Source: JACKJP01 sp050249695
GTDB taxonomy: Bacteria > Pseudomonadota > Alphaproteobacteria > Rhizobiales > Tepidamorphaceae
NCBI GenBank assembly: GCA_050249695.1
Contig: JBFWQA010000001.1
Location: 434,001-498,000 of the forward strand
Direction of reading: 5' to 3'
Length of the DNA: 64,000 nucleotides
The notes beneath the pieces are model-generated. The model was not told where the DNA came from and ran no database searches. It saw only the letters and a list, made by a program, of their open reading frames with translations. A program made the position numbers and the translations under genes. Positions 8,196 to 18,347 of this stretch are shown in pieces. Within the stretch, counting starts at the first letter, position 1, and every line of letters begins with the position of its first letter.

Positions 8196-8600
8196 TTCGG
8201 CGATCCTTTCTTTTCATTTGGGCCGGGAGGAGTTGCTTTTCTTCGGCCGTCGGTTACAGGCGCAAGCATTGTCGAGTCGCAACACGCCGAACCGCGTGTC
8301 ACCGGCATTGCTTCAACCTGCGTTGGGCAGATATGGCTAGAAATGGTGCGCTGCAATACCCAAAATGAAAATAATATGTCAACGTTATGTAACCGAAAAG
8401 TGAGCGCTCTTTTTCGCTGACCCGTCTTGAAAGGCCATAGCTTAGTCCTAAGCGAAAGTACCGGCCGGCCGGGCCCGCACCTGAGAAGAGCTTGAAATCA
8501 GCGAGAAAATTGCGATCTATTGAAAAGCGGAAATTGTGCCGCGCGGCGCTTCTGCGCGACTCGCGAATGCCTTGACGGACGTAGAAAGTTCAGGATTGTA
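8196..8600. other. 405-base non-coding spacer between divergent genes
   Basis: The spacer separates the secreted protein (minus) from selO (plus). It holds the A+T-rich minus-strand promoter candidate described separately and a GGCCGGCCGG stretch near 8463. No convincing reading frame was seen in either direction; the in-frame extension upstream of the selO ATG lacks an RBS. Confidence 0.5.
8353..8382 (-). promoter_or_regulatory. candidate sigma70 promoter for the secreted protein gene
   Basis: On the minus strand TTGACA (8382-8377) is followed after 18 bases by TATTGC (8358-8353), inside an A+T-rich patch that stands out in this G+C-rich region. A start near 8345 would leave a leader of about 150 bases before the coding start at 8195. 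Confidence 0.4.
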
Positions 8601-10073
8601 ATGGCCTCAGCAACACAAAGTCCTGTTTTCGACAACAGTTACGCCCGGTTGCCGGCGCACTTCTTTGAACGCCAGGCGCCTATCGCGGTATCTGCGCCCC
8701 GGCTGGTTGCGTTCAATGAGCCGCTTGCGCGTCAGCTCGGATTCGATCCTGCCTCGCGCGGCGCGAAGGAATGGGCGGAGATCTTTTCCGGCAACACGCT
8801 GATGCCGGGCATGACTCCGCTCGCCATGGCCTATGCCGGCCATCAGTTCGGCAACTTCGTCCCGCAGTTGGGCGACGGCCGCGCTGTCCTGCTTGGCGAA
8901 GTGATAGATGCCAATGGCGTGCGCCGCGATATCCAGCTCAAAGGCGCGGGGCGCACGCCGTTTTCGCGCGGCGGCGACGGTCGCGCGGCAGTCGGACCTG
9001 TCCTGCGCGAATACATTCTCAGCGAGGCGATGCATGCGCTCGGTGTGCCGGCGACGCGGGCATTGGCGGCGGTAACCACGGGCGAGCCGGTCTTCCGTGA
9101 GAACGTTCTGCCCGGCGCCGTGCTGACACGTGTGGCAAGAAGCCATGTCAGGGTAGGGACCTTCCAGTATTTCGCGGCCCGGGGTGACATTGAAGCCGTC
9201 CGCTCGCTCGCCGACTATGTGATCGATCGGCTCTATCCGGATCTGGCGGCCGCCGATAACCGCTATATAGGCCTCGTGGAGGCCGTGGCCGGCCGTCAGG
9301 CGCGGCTGGTCGCGCGCTGGCTCGCGCTTGGCTTCATTCATGGCGTCATGAATACCGACAACATGTCGCTTGCCGGCGAGACCATCGATTTCGGCCCCTG
9401 CGCTTTCCTCGACGAATATGATGCGGCGAAGGTCTTCAGTTCGATCGACCAGTTCGGCCGATACGCATTCGGCCGCCAGCCGCATATCGCCCAGTGGAAC
9501 ATCGCGCGCCTTGCCGAGACGCTGTTGCCGCTGATCGATGTGGACGAGGAAAAGGCGATCGCCGAAGCGACGACGGTGGTGGAACGGTTCGTGCGCCACT
9601 ACAACGAGGCCTTCGTCGGCGAGATGCGCCGCAAGCTCGGCCTTGCCACGGAGCGCGAGGACGATCTGGCGCTGATCCAGCGGCTGCTGGAACTGATGCA
9701 GGAGCGCAAAGCCGATTACAACAGCACCTTCCGGGCCCTTGGCGCGGCAGTCATGCCCGGGGCGGCCGGCCCTGTCGCCTATCTCGGCGAGGTATCGGGC
9801 TGGCTGAAACAATGGCGGCAGCGCCTTGACGATGAGGGAACGGCACCGGAACTTGCGCGCGAGCGGATGGACGCGGTCAATCCGCTCTACATTCCCCGCA
9901 ACCATCTGGTGGAGGAAGTCATCGACGCCGCGGTCCGCGATGACGATTTCGCGCCTTTCAAAGCGCTGCTGGAACGGGTGACGCAGCCATTTGCGGAACA
10001 GCCCGGCAGCGACCGCTACGCCCGTCCGGCGCTGCCGGAGCAGCGCGTGACGCGTACGTTCTGCGGGACATGA
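8601..10073 (+). CDS. selO: SelO family protein adenylyltransferase (YdiU)
   Basis: 490 residues from the ATG at 8601 (MASATQSPVFDNSYARLP). SelO pseudokinases transfer AMP from ATP to Ser/Thr/Tyr of target proteins and protect against oxidative stress. Diagnostic segments are AYAGHQFGNFVPQLGDGRA, QLKGAGRTPFSRGGDGRA (nucleotide/lysine region), GVMNTDNM (catalytic-loop Asn region) and IDFGPCAFLDEYD (metal-binding Asp in DFG position). The C-terminus ends RTFCGT, with the conserved cysteine that can form a redox-sensitive disulfide. Length is normal. It stands alone, convergent with the FMN dehydrogenase gene 18 bases away. Confidence 0.95.
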   Translation: MASATQSPVFDNSYARLPAHFFERQAPIAVSAPRLVAFNEPLARQLGFDPASRGAKEWAEIFSGNTLMPGMTPLAMAYAGHQFGNFVPQLGDGRAVLLGEVIDANGVRRDIQLKGAGRTPFSRGGDGRAAVGPVLREYILSEAMHALGVPATRALAAVTTGEPVFRENVLPGAVLTRVARSHVRVGTFQYFAARGDIEAVRSLADYVIDRLYPDLAAADNRYIGLVEAVAGRQARLVARWLALGFIHGVMNTDNMSLAGETIDFGPCAFLDEYDAAKVFSSIDQFGRYAFGRQPHIAQWNIARLAETLLPLIDVDEEKAIAEATTVVERFVRHYNEAFVGEMRRKLGLATEREDDLALIQRLLELMQERKADYNSTFRALGAAVMPGAAGPVAYLGEVSGWLKQWRQRLDDEGTAPELARERMDAVNPLYIPRNHLVEEVIDAAVRDDDFAPFKALLERVTQPFAEQPGSDRYARPALPEQRVTRTFCGT

Positions 10074-10091
10074 GGGCGCTAAATGACGGTT

Positions 10092-11270
10092 TTAGGCAGG
10101 CAGCAGCCATGACCGGTCCAGCCTGGCGATATCGGGGCAACCCATCAGGGTGAGTGCCCGCTCCATCTCGTCCCGGAATATCTCGAAAATTGCCGCGACG
10201 CCGTCCTCGCCACCGACCGCAAGTCCGTAGAGATATGGGCGGCCGATCAAGACAGCCTTCGCGCCGAGGCAAAGCGCCTTGATCACATCGGTGCCGCGTC
10301 TCACGCCGCCATCAAGGATGAGTTCCGTGCGGTTCGCCAGTTCGCGGCCGATCGCGTCAAGCGCATCGAGGCTGCCTTGCGCGCCATCAAGCTGACGCCC
10401 GCCGTGGTTGGAAACGACCAGACCGGTCACGCCGATCTTGTCGACGGCGTGGACGGCGTCTTCAGGATCCATGACGCCCTTCAGATAGAACGGACCATTC
10501 CAGCGTTCGCGCATCCAGGCGACATCATCCCAGTGCAGATCGCTCTGCATATGGCGCTCCTGCCGTTGCAGCGTTTCCAGCATCTCTTTCGATGAGAGCC
10601 GCCCCCTTCCGGCATAGTTGGCCGCGCCGAGCCGTTGATGCCTGAGAAGATTGTAGGTCCAGCGTGGATGAAGGGCGCAGTTCAGCGCGGTGGGAAGAGA
10701 TATTGTCGGCGGAATGTTCAGTCCGCTCCGCCGTTCCCGATCGCGGTTGCCTTTGACCGGCACATCCACCGTCACAAACAATGCCTTGTAGCCGGCGGCC
10801 CTTGCGCGTCCCATCAAGCCATCGGCAAATGCATGATCTCCGAAGGGGTAGAGCTGGAACGCATGATCGGTCTGCGCTGCTTCGGCGACCTCTTCAATCG
10901 AATGGGAAGACGCAGTGCTGAGAATGAGCCGCGTGCCGGCTCTTTCCGCACCTCGGGCGACGGCCACGTCCCCGCGCCAGTTCGTCAGCGCGCTGAAACC
11001 GGTCGGAGCGCCCATGACCGGCAATGCGATATCAAGCCCTGCCACGGTGGTTGAGAGTTTCGGGAAGGTTACGCCGTGCAACACGCGCTGGCGCAGGCTC
11101 CAGCGAGAGAATGCATGTCGGTTCGCCGCAAGCGTGTTTTCGTCCTCTGCCCCGTTGTCAACATACGCCTCAGCCAGTTTGGGCAGGCGGTTCATCGCAG
11201 CCCGGCGATATTCCTCCACATTTCCGGGCCGTGCATTCCCCGTAAGACTGAATGTGAACCCGCGAAGCAT
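10092..11270 (-). CDS. FMN-dependent alpha-hydroxy-acid dehydrogenase (L-lactate dehydrogenase/glycolate oxidase family)
   Basis: 392 residues, a TIM-barrel flavoenzyme. GAPTGFSALTNWRGDVAVAR is the FMN-binding start of the barrel, QLYPFGD an FMN-contacting strand, and SNHGGRQLDGA carries the catalytic His and Arg. LILDGGVRRGTDVIKALCLGAKAVLIGRPY is the phosphate-binding end. Lactate, mandelate and glycolate enzymes are all close, so the substrate is not assigned. An RBS-like GGGGA precedes the ATG. A 12-base palindrome lies about 50 bases upstream. With the aldolase gene behind it, it may belong to a 2-hydroxy/2-oxo-acid pathway. Confidence 0.92.
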   Translation of the reverse strand: MLRGFTFSLTGNARPGNVEEYRRAAMNRLPKLAEAYVDNGAEDENTLAANRHAFSRWSLRQRVLHGVTFPKLSTTVAGLDIALPVMGAPTGFSALTNWRGDVAVARGAERAGTRLILSTASSHSIEEVAEAAQTDHAFQLYPFGDHAFADGLMGRARAAGYKALFVTVDVPVKGNRDRERRSGLNIPPTISLPTALNCALHPRWTYNLLRHQRLGAANYAGRGRLSSKEMLETLQRQERHMQSDLHWDDVAWMRERWNGPFYLKGVMDPEDAVHAVDKIGVTGLVVSNHGGRQLDGAQGSLDALDAIGRELANRTELILDGGVRRGTDVIKALCLGAKAVLIGRPYLYGLAVGGEDGVAAIFEIFRDEMERALTLMGCPDIARLDRSWLLPA

Positions 11271-11577
11271 TCTGATTGTCCCCGTCTGCAGGTCTGTTTA
11301 AGGGCGAGTGGAATGAGGGGGGTGCCGGCACCGCCGGCGACCTCGAGCGGCGGGGGTCGTCAGAAAGAATTCCCACACACCTCCGCGTGCGCAATCCTCA
11401 GCCAGCGCATCGAGATTGTAAATCTCTGCGGGCAATCCCCGTCGAGGCCCCGATTGCCGCTGGCGCCGGCGACGCTCCGGTCGACGGGGAAGCGGCGCAG
11501 CCAGCCCTTGCGTCGCGCGTGTCGACATACCCGTCATCGTTGATAGAAATCGTCACGGAGCCGCCTTTCCGAGGTTG
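11271..11577. other. 307-base spacer between two minus-strand genes
   Basis: Upstream of the FMN dehydrogenase. It contains the palindrome at 11321-11332 and G+C-rich sequence. A minus-strand frame of 79 codons (11298-11537) is Arg/Pro-rich, has no RBS and no recognisable domain, so I treat it as non-coding or decayed. Confidence 0.45.
11321..11332. promoter_or_regulatory. 12-bp palindrome upstream of the hydroxy-acid dehydrogenase
   Basis: GGTGCCGGCACC is a perfect palindrome 51 bases upstream of the start at 11270. Position and symmetry fit an operator; no adjacent regulator gene exists and the sequence is G+C-rich enough for chance. Confidence 0.3.
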
Positions 11578-12327
11578 CTATCGCTTCGGCTTGATGTCCT
11601 TGAGTGCCGCGATCTCGGCCGAGATACCCTTCGTGAGATAGCCGCGGTCGCTGCCCACGCACAGGAGGCGCATGCCTTTGTCGACGCAGGACTGCGCGTG
11701 CTTTGCGGTATAGGCGACGCTTGCGACGAACTTGCCGGCGGCTTCGGCCGCGGCGACGATCTGCGGGTAGTGTTTTGTAAGCGCCTGCGATTCGTTCAGC
11801 GCGTGTTCCCGCGTCAGGTTGAGCGCGAGCGAAAGGTCGATCGGGCCGATGAAGACGCCGTCCACACCCTCCACATTGACGATCGCCTCGACATTGGCGA
11901 GGCCTTCGGACGTCTCGATCATCGGCAGGACGATCACATCCTGATTGGCCGCTTCCACCGTGGGGTAGACCTGGAAAACAGGCCCCCAGGATCGACCGCC
12001 AAGGGGCGGATATCGCGCCGCGTCGACCAGCCTCTGTGCATCTTCCGCCGTATCGATCATCGGCGCGATGATGCCTTCCGCGCCGAGATCCAGCGCCCGC
12101 ATCACGGCGGCCGGCGTGTTCCACGGTACCCGGACAATGGTGCCCAGGCCCAGGCCGCGCAGGATCGGCAGGATCGACGTCAGATCGGCTTCGCTGATCG
12201 CGCCGTGCTGGAGGTCGATACCGGTCCAGCGGTGACCCGCCGCGGCATAGGCGGCCGCCACAGCCGGATGGCCGATACCCATCCAGCCGCCAAGGGCGAT
12301 CCCTCCGTCGGCAAGAAGCTCGCGCAT
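11578..12327 (-). CDS. HpcH/HpaI family aldolase
   Basis: 249 residues from the ATG at 12327 (MRELLADGGIALGGWMGIG), the normal family start and length; an upstream in-frame ATG at 12402 adds an atypical 25-residue Arg-rich leader. Class II pyruvate aldolase features: an active-site His region DLQHGAISEADL, GAEGIIAPMIDTAEDAQRLVDAARYPP, the metal-binding Glu in VLPMIETSEGL and the Asp in VFIGPIDLSLAL. The usual reaction cleaves 4-hydroxy-2-oxo acids to pyruvate plus an aldehyde. It lies upstream of the FMN hydroxy-acid dehydrogenase on the same strand. Confidence 0.9.
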   Translation of the reverse strand: MRELLADGGIALGGWMGIGHPAVAAAYAAAGHRWTGIDLQHGAISEADLTSILPILRGLGLGTIVRVPWNTPAAVMRALDLGAEGIIAPMIDTAEDAQRLVDAARYPPLGGRSWGPVFQVYPTVEAANQDVIVLPMIETSEGLANVEAIVNVEGVDGVFIGPIDLSLALNLTREHALNESQALTKHYPQIVAAAEAAGKFVASVAYTAKHAQSCVDKGMRLLCVGSDRGYLTKGISAEIAALKDIKPKR

Positions 12328-12645
12328 GACGCTCAACGGCTCTCTCCATGTAAATCTGGCGCCGCGGCGACCGGTATGTCCGCCGCTTATGCGCGCGATC
12401 ATCCGGGATCATGCTTGAGATGGCAAGGACAGGGGCCTTTGCAGAACGAGACCTTGGGGCCGAACGCTCATGCCATCAAAACATACCCGCGCACTCTCCT
12501 TGGTTTGATTTTCTTTGCCCGGCCCCACGATTATCATTGATCGCAAGCCGATTCCTCAATGAGACTGGCGTGGATGCCGGTGTGCATGGATCTTATGATC
12601 GCATCCGCGAAGATGATGCCTTCCTCGTCTCGACGGCGCGCATCG

Positions 12646-13017
12646 ATGAGTCGCTATATGAAAGCCTTATGGGTCGGCATCGGTTCGCTATCTCTGATTG
12701 CCGGCTTTGTCGGCGTCTTCCTTCCTTTGCTGCCGACAACGCCGTTTCTCCTGCTGGCGGCATTCTGCTATGCCAAGGGCTCGGAACGACTGCACCAATG
12801 GCTGGTTTCGCATCCTCGGTTCGGGCCGAATCTGGAAGCGTGGCGGCTTCATGGCGCCATCCTGCCCAGGGCCAAGATCGTGGCCGTGGCGTTCATGGGG
12901 GCGACATTGTTTGTGTCGGCCGTTGTTGGAGTGGCGTGGCCTATTCTGCTTGTCCAGTTGGTCGTGATGGCCGGCGTCGGAGCGTTCATTCTTTCTCGCC
13001 CATCGCCGCCCCGATAG
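12646..13017 (+). CDS. YbaN/DUF454 family inner membrane protein
   Basis: 123 residues from ATG at 12646 (MSRYMKALW); the next ATG at 12658 is equally plausible since neither has a strong RBS. The family signature FLPLLPTTPFLLLAAFCYAKGSER follows the first membrane helix, then RFGPNLEAWR, then two more helices (IVAVAFMGATLFVSAVVGVAW and ILLVQLVVMAGVGAFIL). DUF454 proteins are three-helix inner membrane proteins of unknown function, sometimes linked to haem and iron genes. The upstream in-frame extension is Met/Ser-rich and unlikely to be translated. Confidence 0.88.
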   Translation: MSRYMKALWVGIGSLSLIAGFVGVFLPLLPTTPFLLLAAFCYAKGSERLHQWLVSHPRFGPNLEAWRLHGAILPRAKIVAVAFMGATLFVSAVVGVAWPILLVQLVVMAGVGAFILSRPSPPR

Positions 13018-13520
13018 CGTAGCCGCATCGAAGCGAATCCCGGATCGTTGGCAGCGCTGCTGGCGGTAAGGGGTCTGATCACGAATAACCTGGTCGATTG
13101 GTTCGCCCCGTCTCAACCTTCGGCCTTGGCCGTTGCATTCGCGACCGCTTTTTTGTGCGATGCAAAAGATAATTTGACTTTACGGGCGAACCCGCCGATA
13201 TAGCTCCGGTCGATGGGTACCCCGCTGCCGCGTGAGCAGCTGCCAACGGAAGCGTTTTCCGGCAAAGGGGCCTGATTTGCAGGAAAGTGGTCAGATCAAG
13301 CGTCCGGCCACCGCATGCGAATACGACGCCATCAATTCCCAATTCACGCGGGGTCTTGACGCCTTCGGCGGCCTATCGGGCATCCGGCTCGCATAGGTCA
13401 GTTCGTCAGGCGCGACCGCTTTGTGGCCTTCCGCGGCAATCGCTGGCGGATGCGCCCCACTATGCTTCCTACAGGACACCGGGCGGCGCCTGATGCGCGC
13501 CCGCAGAAAAGGTATTTATC
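13018..13520. other. 503-base non-coding stretch, probable long helicase leader
   Basis: No frame in either direction has a credible RBS or domain. It contains the promoter candidate at 13174-13202 and then about 310 bases before the helicase start. Long structured 5' leaders are common for cold-responsive DEAD-box helicase genes, so this may be untranslated regulatory RNA; no tRNA or known riboswitch was recognised in it. Confidence 0.5.
13174..13202 (+). promoter_or_regulatory. candidate sigma70 promoter for the DEAD-box helicase
   Basis: TTGACT (13174-13179), a 17-base spacer, then GATATA (13197-13202). A start near 13209 gives a leader of roughly 310 bases to the TTG start codon at 13521. 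Confidence 0.42.
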
Positions 13521-14780
13521 TTGAACGACTTTCAGGCCTTTGGCCTTTCAAACAGACTGCTGAAATCCGTCGAATCCCTCGGCTACACGACGCCCACGCC
13601 CATTCAGGTGCAGGCCATTCCCCTTGTGCTGGCCGGCGAGGACGTCCTCGGGCTTGCGCAGACCGGCACGGGCAAGACGGCAGCTTTCGGCCTGCCGCTC
13701 ATCGAACAGCTTTGCGCCGACCGCCAGCGCCCCGAGCCCAAATGCGCTCGCTCGCTCATACTCGCGCCGACCCGCGAACTGGTGAACCAGATCGTCGACA
13801 ATCTCCGGCTGTTCTCGCGTCATACGGACCTGCGCATCGCAACCGTCGTCGGCGGCACCTCGATCAACAATCAGCGTCGCAACCTGCAGCGCGGCGTGGA
13901 TATCCTGGTGGCGACGCCGGGGCGCCTGCTCAATCTCATCGAGATCAAGGCGCTGCGGATCGATACGGTCACCTTTCTCGTCCTCGACGAGGCCGACCAG
14001 ATGCTCGACATCGGGTTCATCCACGACCTGCGCAAGATCGCGCGCTTCGTTGGTCCCGCGCGTCAGACCCTGCTGTTTTCGGCCACGATGCCCAAGGCCA
14101 TCGAGGATCTCTCGCGCGCCTACCAGAAGGATCCCGTCCGCGTGCAGGTGAGCGCCGAGGGCCAGACCGCGGACAATGTACGGCAGTCCGTCCATTTCGT
14201 GGCTCAGGGAGACAAGACGGCGCTGCTGAAACGCCTGCTCGCCGAACACCCGGACTCGCTCTCCATGGTTTTCGCGCGCACCAAGCACGGCGCCGAGAAG
14301 CTGATGAAGACGCTGGTCGCCGCCGGGTTCGACGCGCGATCGATCCACGGCAACAAGAGCCAGGGCCAGCGCGATACCGCGATCAAGGCGTTTCGCGATG
14401 GTGAGGCGCGCGTTCTGGTCGCCACCGACGTTGCCGCGCGCGGCATCGACATTCCGGGCGTCAGCCATGTCTTCGTCTATGACCTGCCGCATGTCGCGGA
14501 AAGCTATGTGCATCGGATCGGGCGCACGGCTCGCGCCGGCGCGGGCGGCGAGGCGATCGCATTCTGCTCGCCCGAGGAGCGCAAGAATCTGCGCGACATC
14601 GAAAAGCTCATCGGCACGCGCGTGCCTGTCGTAGGCGGCAAGGCGGACGATGCGGAGACGGCGCCGGCTTCGCGGCCGGCGCGCGCGGGAAGGCCGTCCG
14701 GCAAGCGTCCCGATTCCAGCATGGCCAACAAGCAGCGACGGCCCAACCGTCGCCGCCGCGCCGCCCGCAAGGCGGCCTGA
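13521..14780 (+). CDS. DEAD-box ATP-dependent RNA helicase (RhlE-like)
   Basis: 419 residues, TTG start. The Q motif (FQAFGLSNRLL ... YTTPTPIQ), Walker A AQTGTGKTA (47-55), PTRELV, ATPGRLL, DEAD (156-159), SAT (187-189), VFARTKHGAEKL, VATDVAARGIDIPGV and HRIGRTARAG are all intact, so it should unwind RNA duplexes using ATP. The last 60 residues are a basic, disordered tail (KQRRPNRRRRAARKAA) typical of RNA-anchoring extensions in RhlE-type helicases. Roles are in RNA turnover, ribosome assembly or cold adaptation. The long upstream leader suggests post-transcriptional control. Confidence 0.96.
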   Translation: MNDFQAFGLSNRLLKSVESLGYTTPTPIQVQAIPLVLAGEDVLGLAQTGTGKTAAFGLPLIEQLCADRQRPEPKCARSLILAPTRELVNQIVDNLRLFSRHTDLRIATVVGGTSINNQRRNLQRGVDILVATPGRLLNLIEIKALRIDTVTFLVLDEADQMLDIGFIHDLRKIARFVGPARQTLLFSATMPKAIEDLSRAYQKDPVRVQVSAEGQTADNVRQSVHFVAQGDKTALLKRLLAEHPDSLSMVFARTKHGAEKLMKTLVAAGFDARSIHGNKSQGQRDTAIKAFRDGEARVLVATDVAARGIDIPGVSHVFVYDLPHVAESYVHRIGRTARAGAGGEAIAFCSPEERKNLRDIEKLIGTRVPVVGGKADDAETAPASRPARAGRPSGKRPDSSMANKQRRPNRRRRAARKAA

Positions 14781-14817
14781 CGGCCGGTCCGATCCACAGC
14801 CTCGCGCGCCGCACCGG

Positions 14818-14846
14818 TTGACTCCGATGCTGCGGCGCGCCAAATG
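14818..14846 (+). promoter_or_regulatory. candidate promoter feeding the glycine riboswitch
   Basis: TTGACT (14818-14823), a 17-base spacer, then CAAATG (14841-14846). The -10 is weak, but the predicted start near 14853 coincides with the first base of the riboswitch aptamer, which supports it. Confidence 0.45.
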
Positions 14847-14850
14847 AATC

Positions 14851-15012
14851 CTCGCGCGCGGGAGAGACCGGCAGATTCGCCGGCGCCGAAGGAGCAACCG
14901 CCCCGGAATCTCTCAGGCAGAAGGACCGCTGCGCGAAATACATCTCTGGAAAGTGGCGTTTCGTGCGCCCGCCGAAGGGGTAACTCTCTCAGGCAAAGAG
15001 ACAGATGGGGCG
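14851..15012 (+). promoter_or_regulatory. tandem glycine riboswitch
   Basis: Two consecutive aptamers are visible. The first (about 14854-14936) has GGGAGAG, GCCGAAGGAGCAA and AATCTCTCAGGCAGAAGGAC; the second (about 14940-15012) has CTCTGGAAAG, GCCGAAGGGGTAA and CTCTCAGGCAAAGAGAC. These are the conserved cores of the gcvT-element glycine riboswitch. A stem 15038-15044/15062-15068 (GCCGGCC with GGCCGGC) lies between the second aptamer and the gcvP start and may be part of the expression platform; no U-tract follows it. Glycine binding normally turns the downstream glycine-cleavage gene on. Confidence 0.95.
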
Positions 15013-15127
15013 CTTGTTTTCGTTACGGGTCCGGCCTGCCGGCCCGCGGGAATGAACGCCCGGCCGGCCCCTTGCCGTCCAGCCTTTCATTTCCGGTCAT
15101 TTGCGAGCCAGAAACGAAAGGCGCCCC

Positions 15128-17968
<2,841 letters not shown>

Positions 17969-18347
17969 GAGGCCGAGACTTCACCGGATGAAGAAGAATC
18001 GCCAGCGGCGCGACTGCTGAATGTCGTCCTTGAAGCCGGTGCGGAACCCGACAGGTACTGTGCCGGCTAAAAAATTATACGCGGGAGGCGCCTTTCTTCT
18101 GATAGGTTAAATATCGACACATATGTGTTTGCGTCCTGAGGGTGCCGCGTGGCCGACATGAAAATGGAACAATAACAGAGCATTACCCGCAAGGGTTGCG
18201 GACGGACATTGGCGAATAAGGACGATTCGCCGCGTTGTGTGCCTTGCCCGGGGCTCACCGCGATCCAAGCGGTCTGGACGCAACCCCCGTTTTCACCCAA
18301 CAATTCGCTCCTGGTTCCCCTCGCAAGCTGAATTGAGGGTTTGCAAC
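17969..18347. other. 379-base spacer upstream of the long TPR regulator
   Basis: It contains an A+T-rich patch (18068-18115), a perfect 12-base palindrome ACACATATGTGT (18117-18128), and a hairpin GGCGAAT (18211-18217) / ATTCGCC (18225-18231) with a 7-base loop. No gene is visible. The two dyads could be an operator and a leader element of the following gene. Confidence 0.45.
18117..18128. promoter_or_regulatory. 12-bp perfect palindrome, operator candidate
   Basis: ACACATATGTGT sits at the end of an A+T-rich patch 219 bases upstream of the GTG start at 18348. It is the right size for a dimeric regulator. No evidence ties it to a specific protein. Confidence 0.35.

Noticed and set aside
10062..10073. 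Selenocysteine-like end of SelO (CGT terminus)
   Set aside because: The codon is an ordinary TGC cysteine and the stop is a normal TGA at the frame end; the C-terminal Cys is usual for bacterial SelO.
11298..11537. 79-codon minus-strand frame between the aldolase and the hydroxy-acid dehydrogenase
   Set aside because: Low-complexity Arg/Pro-rich product without RBS; possibly decayed sequence but not supportable as a gene.
13291..13479. Minus-strand frame of 62 codons in the helicase leader
   Set aside because: No RBS or conserved motif; position inside a probable untranslated leader.
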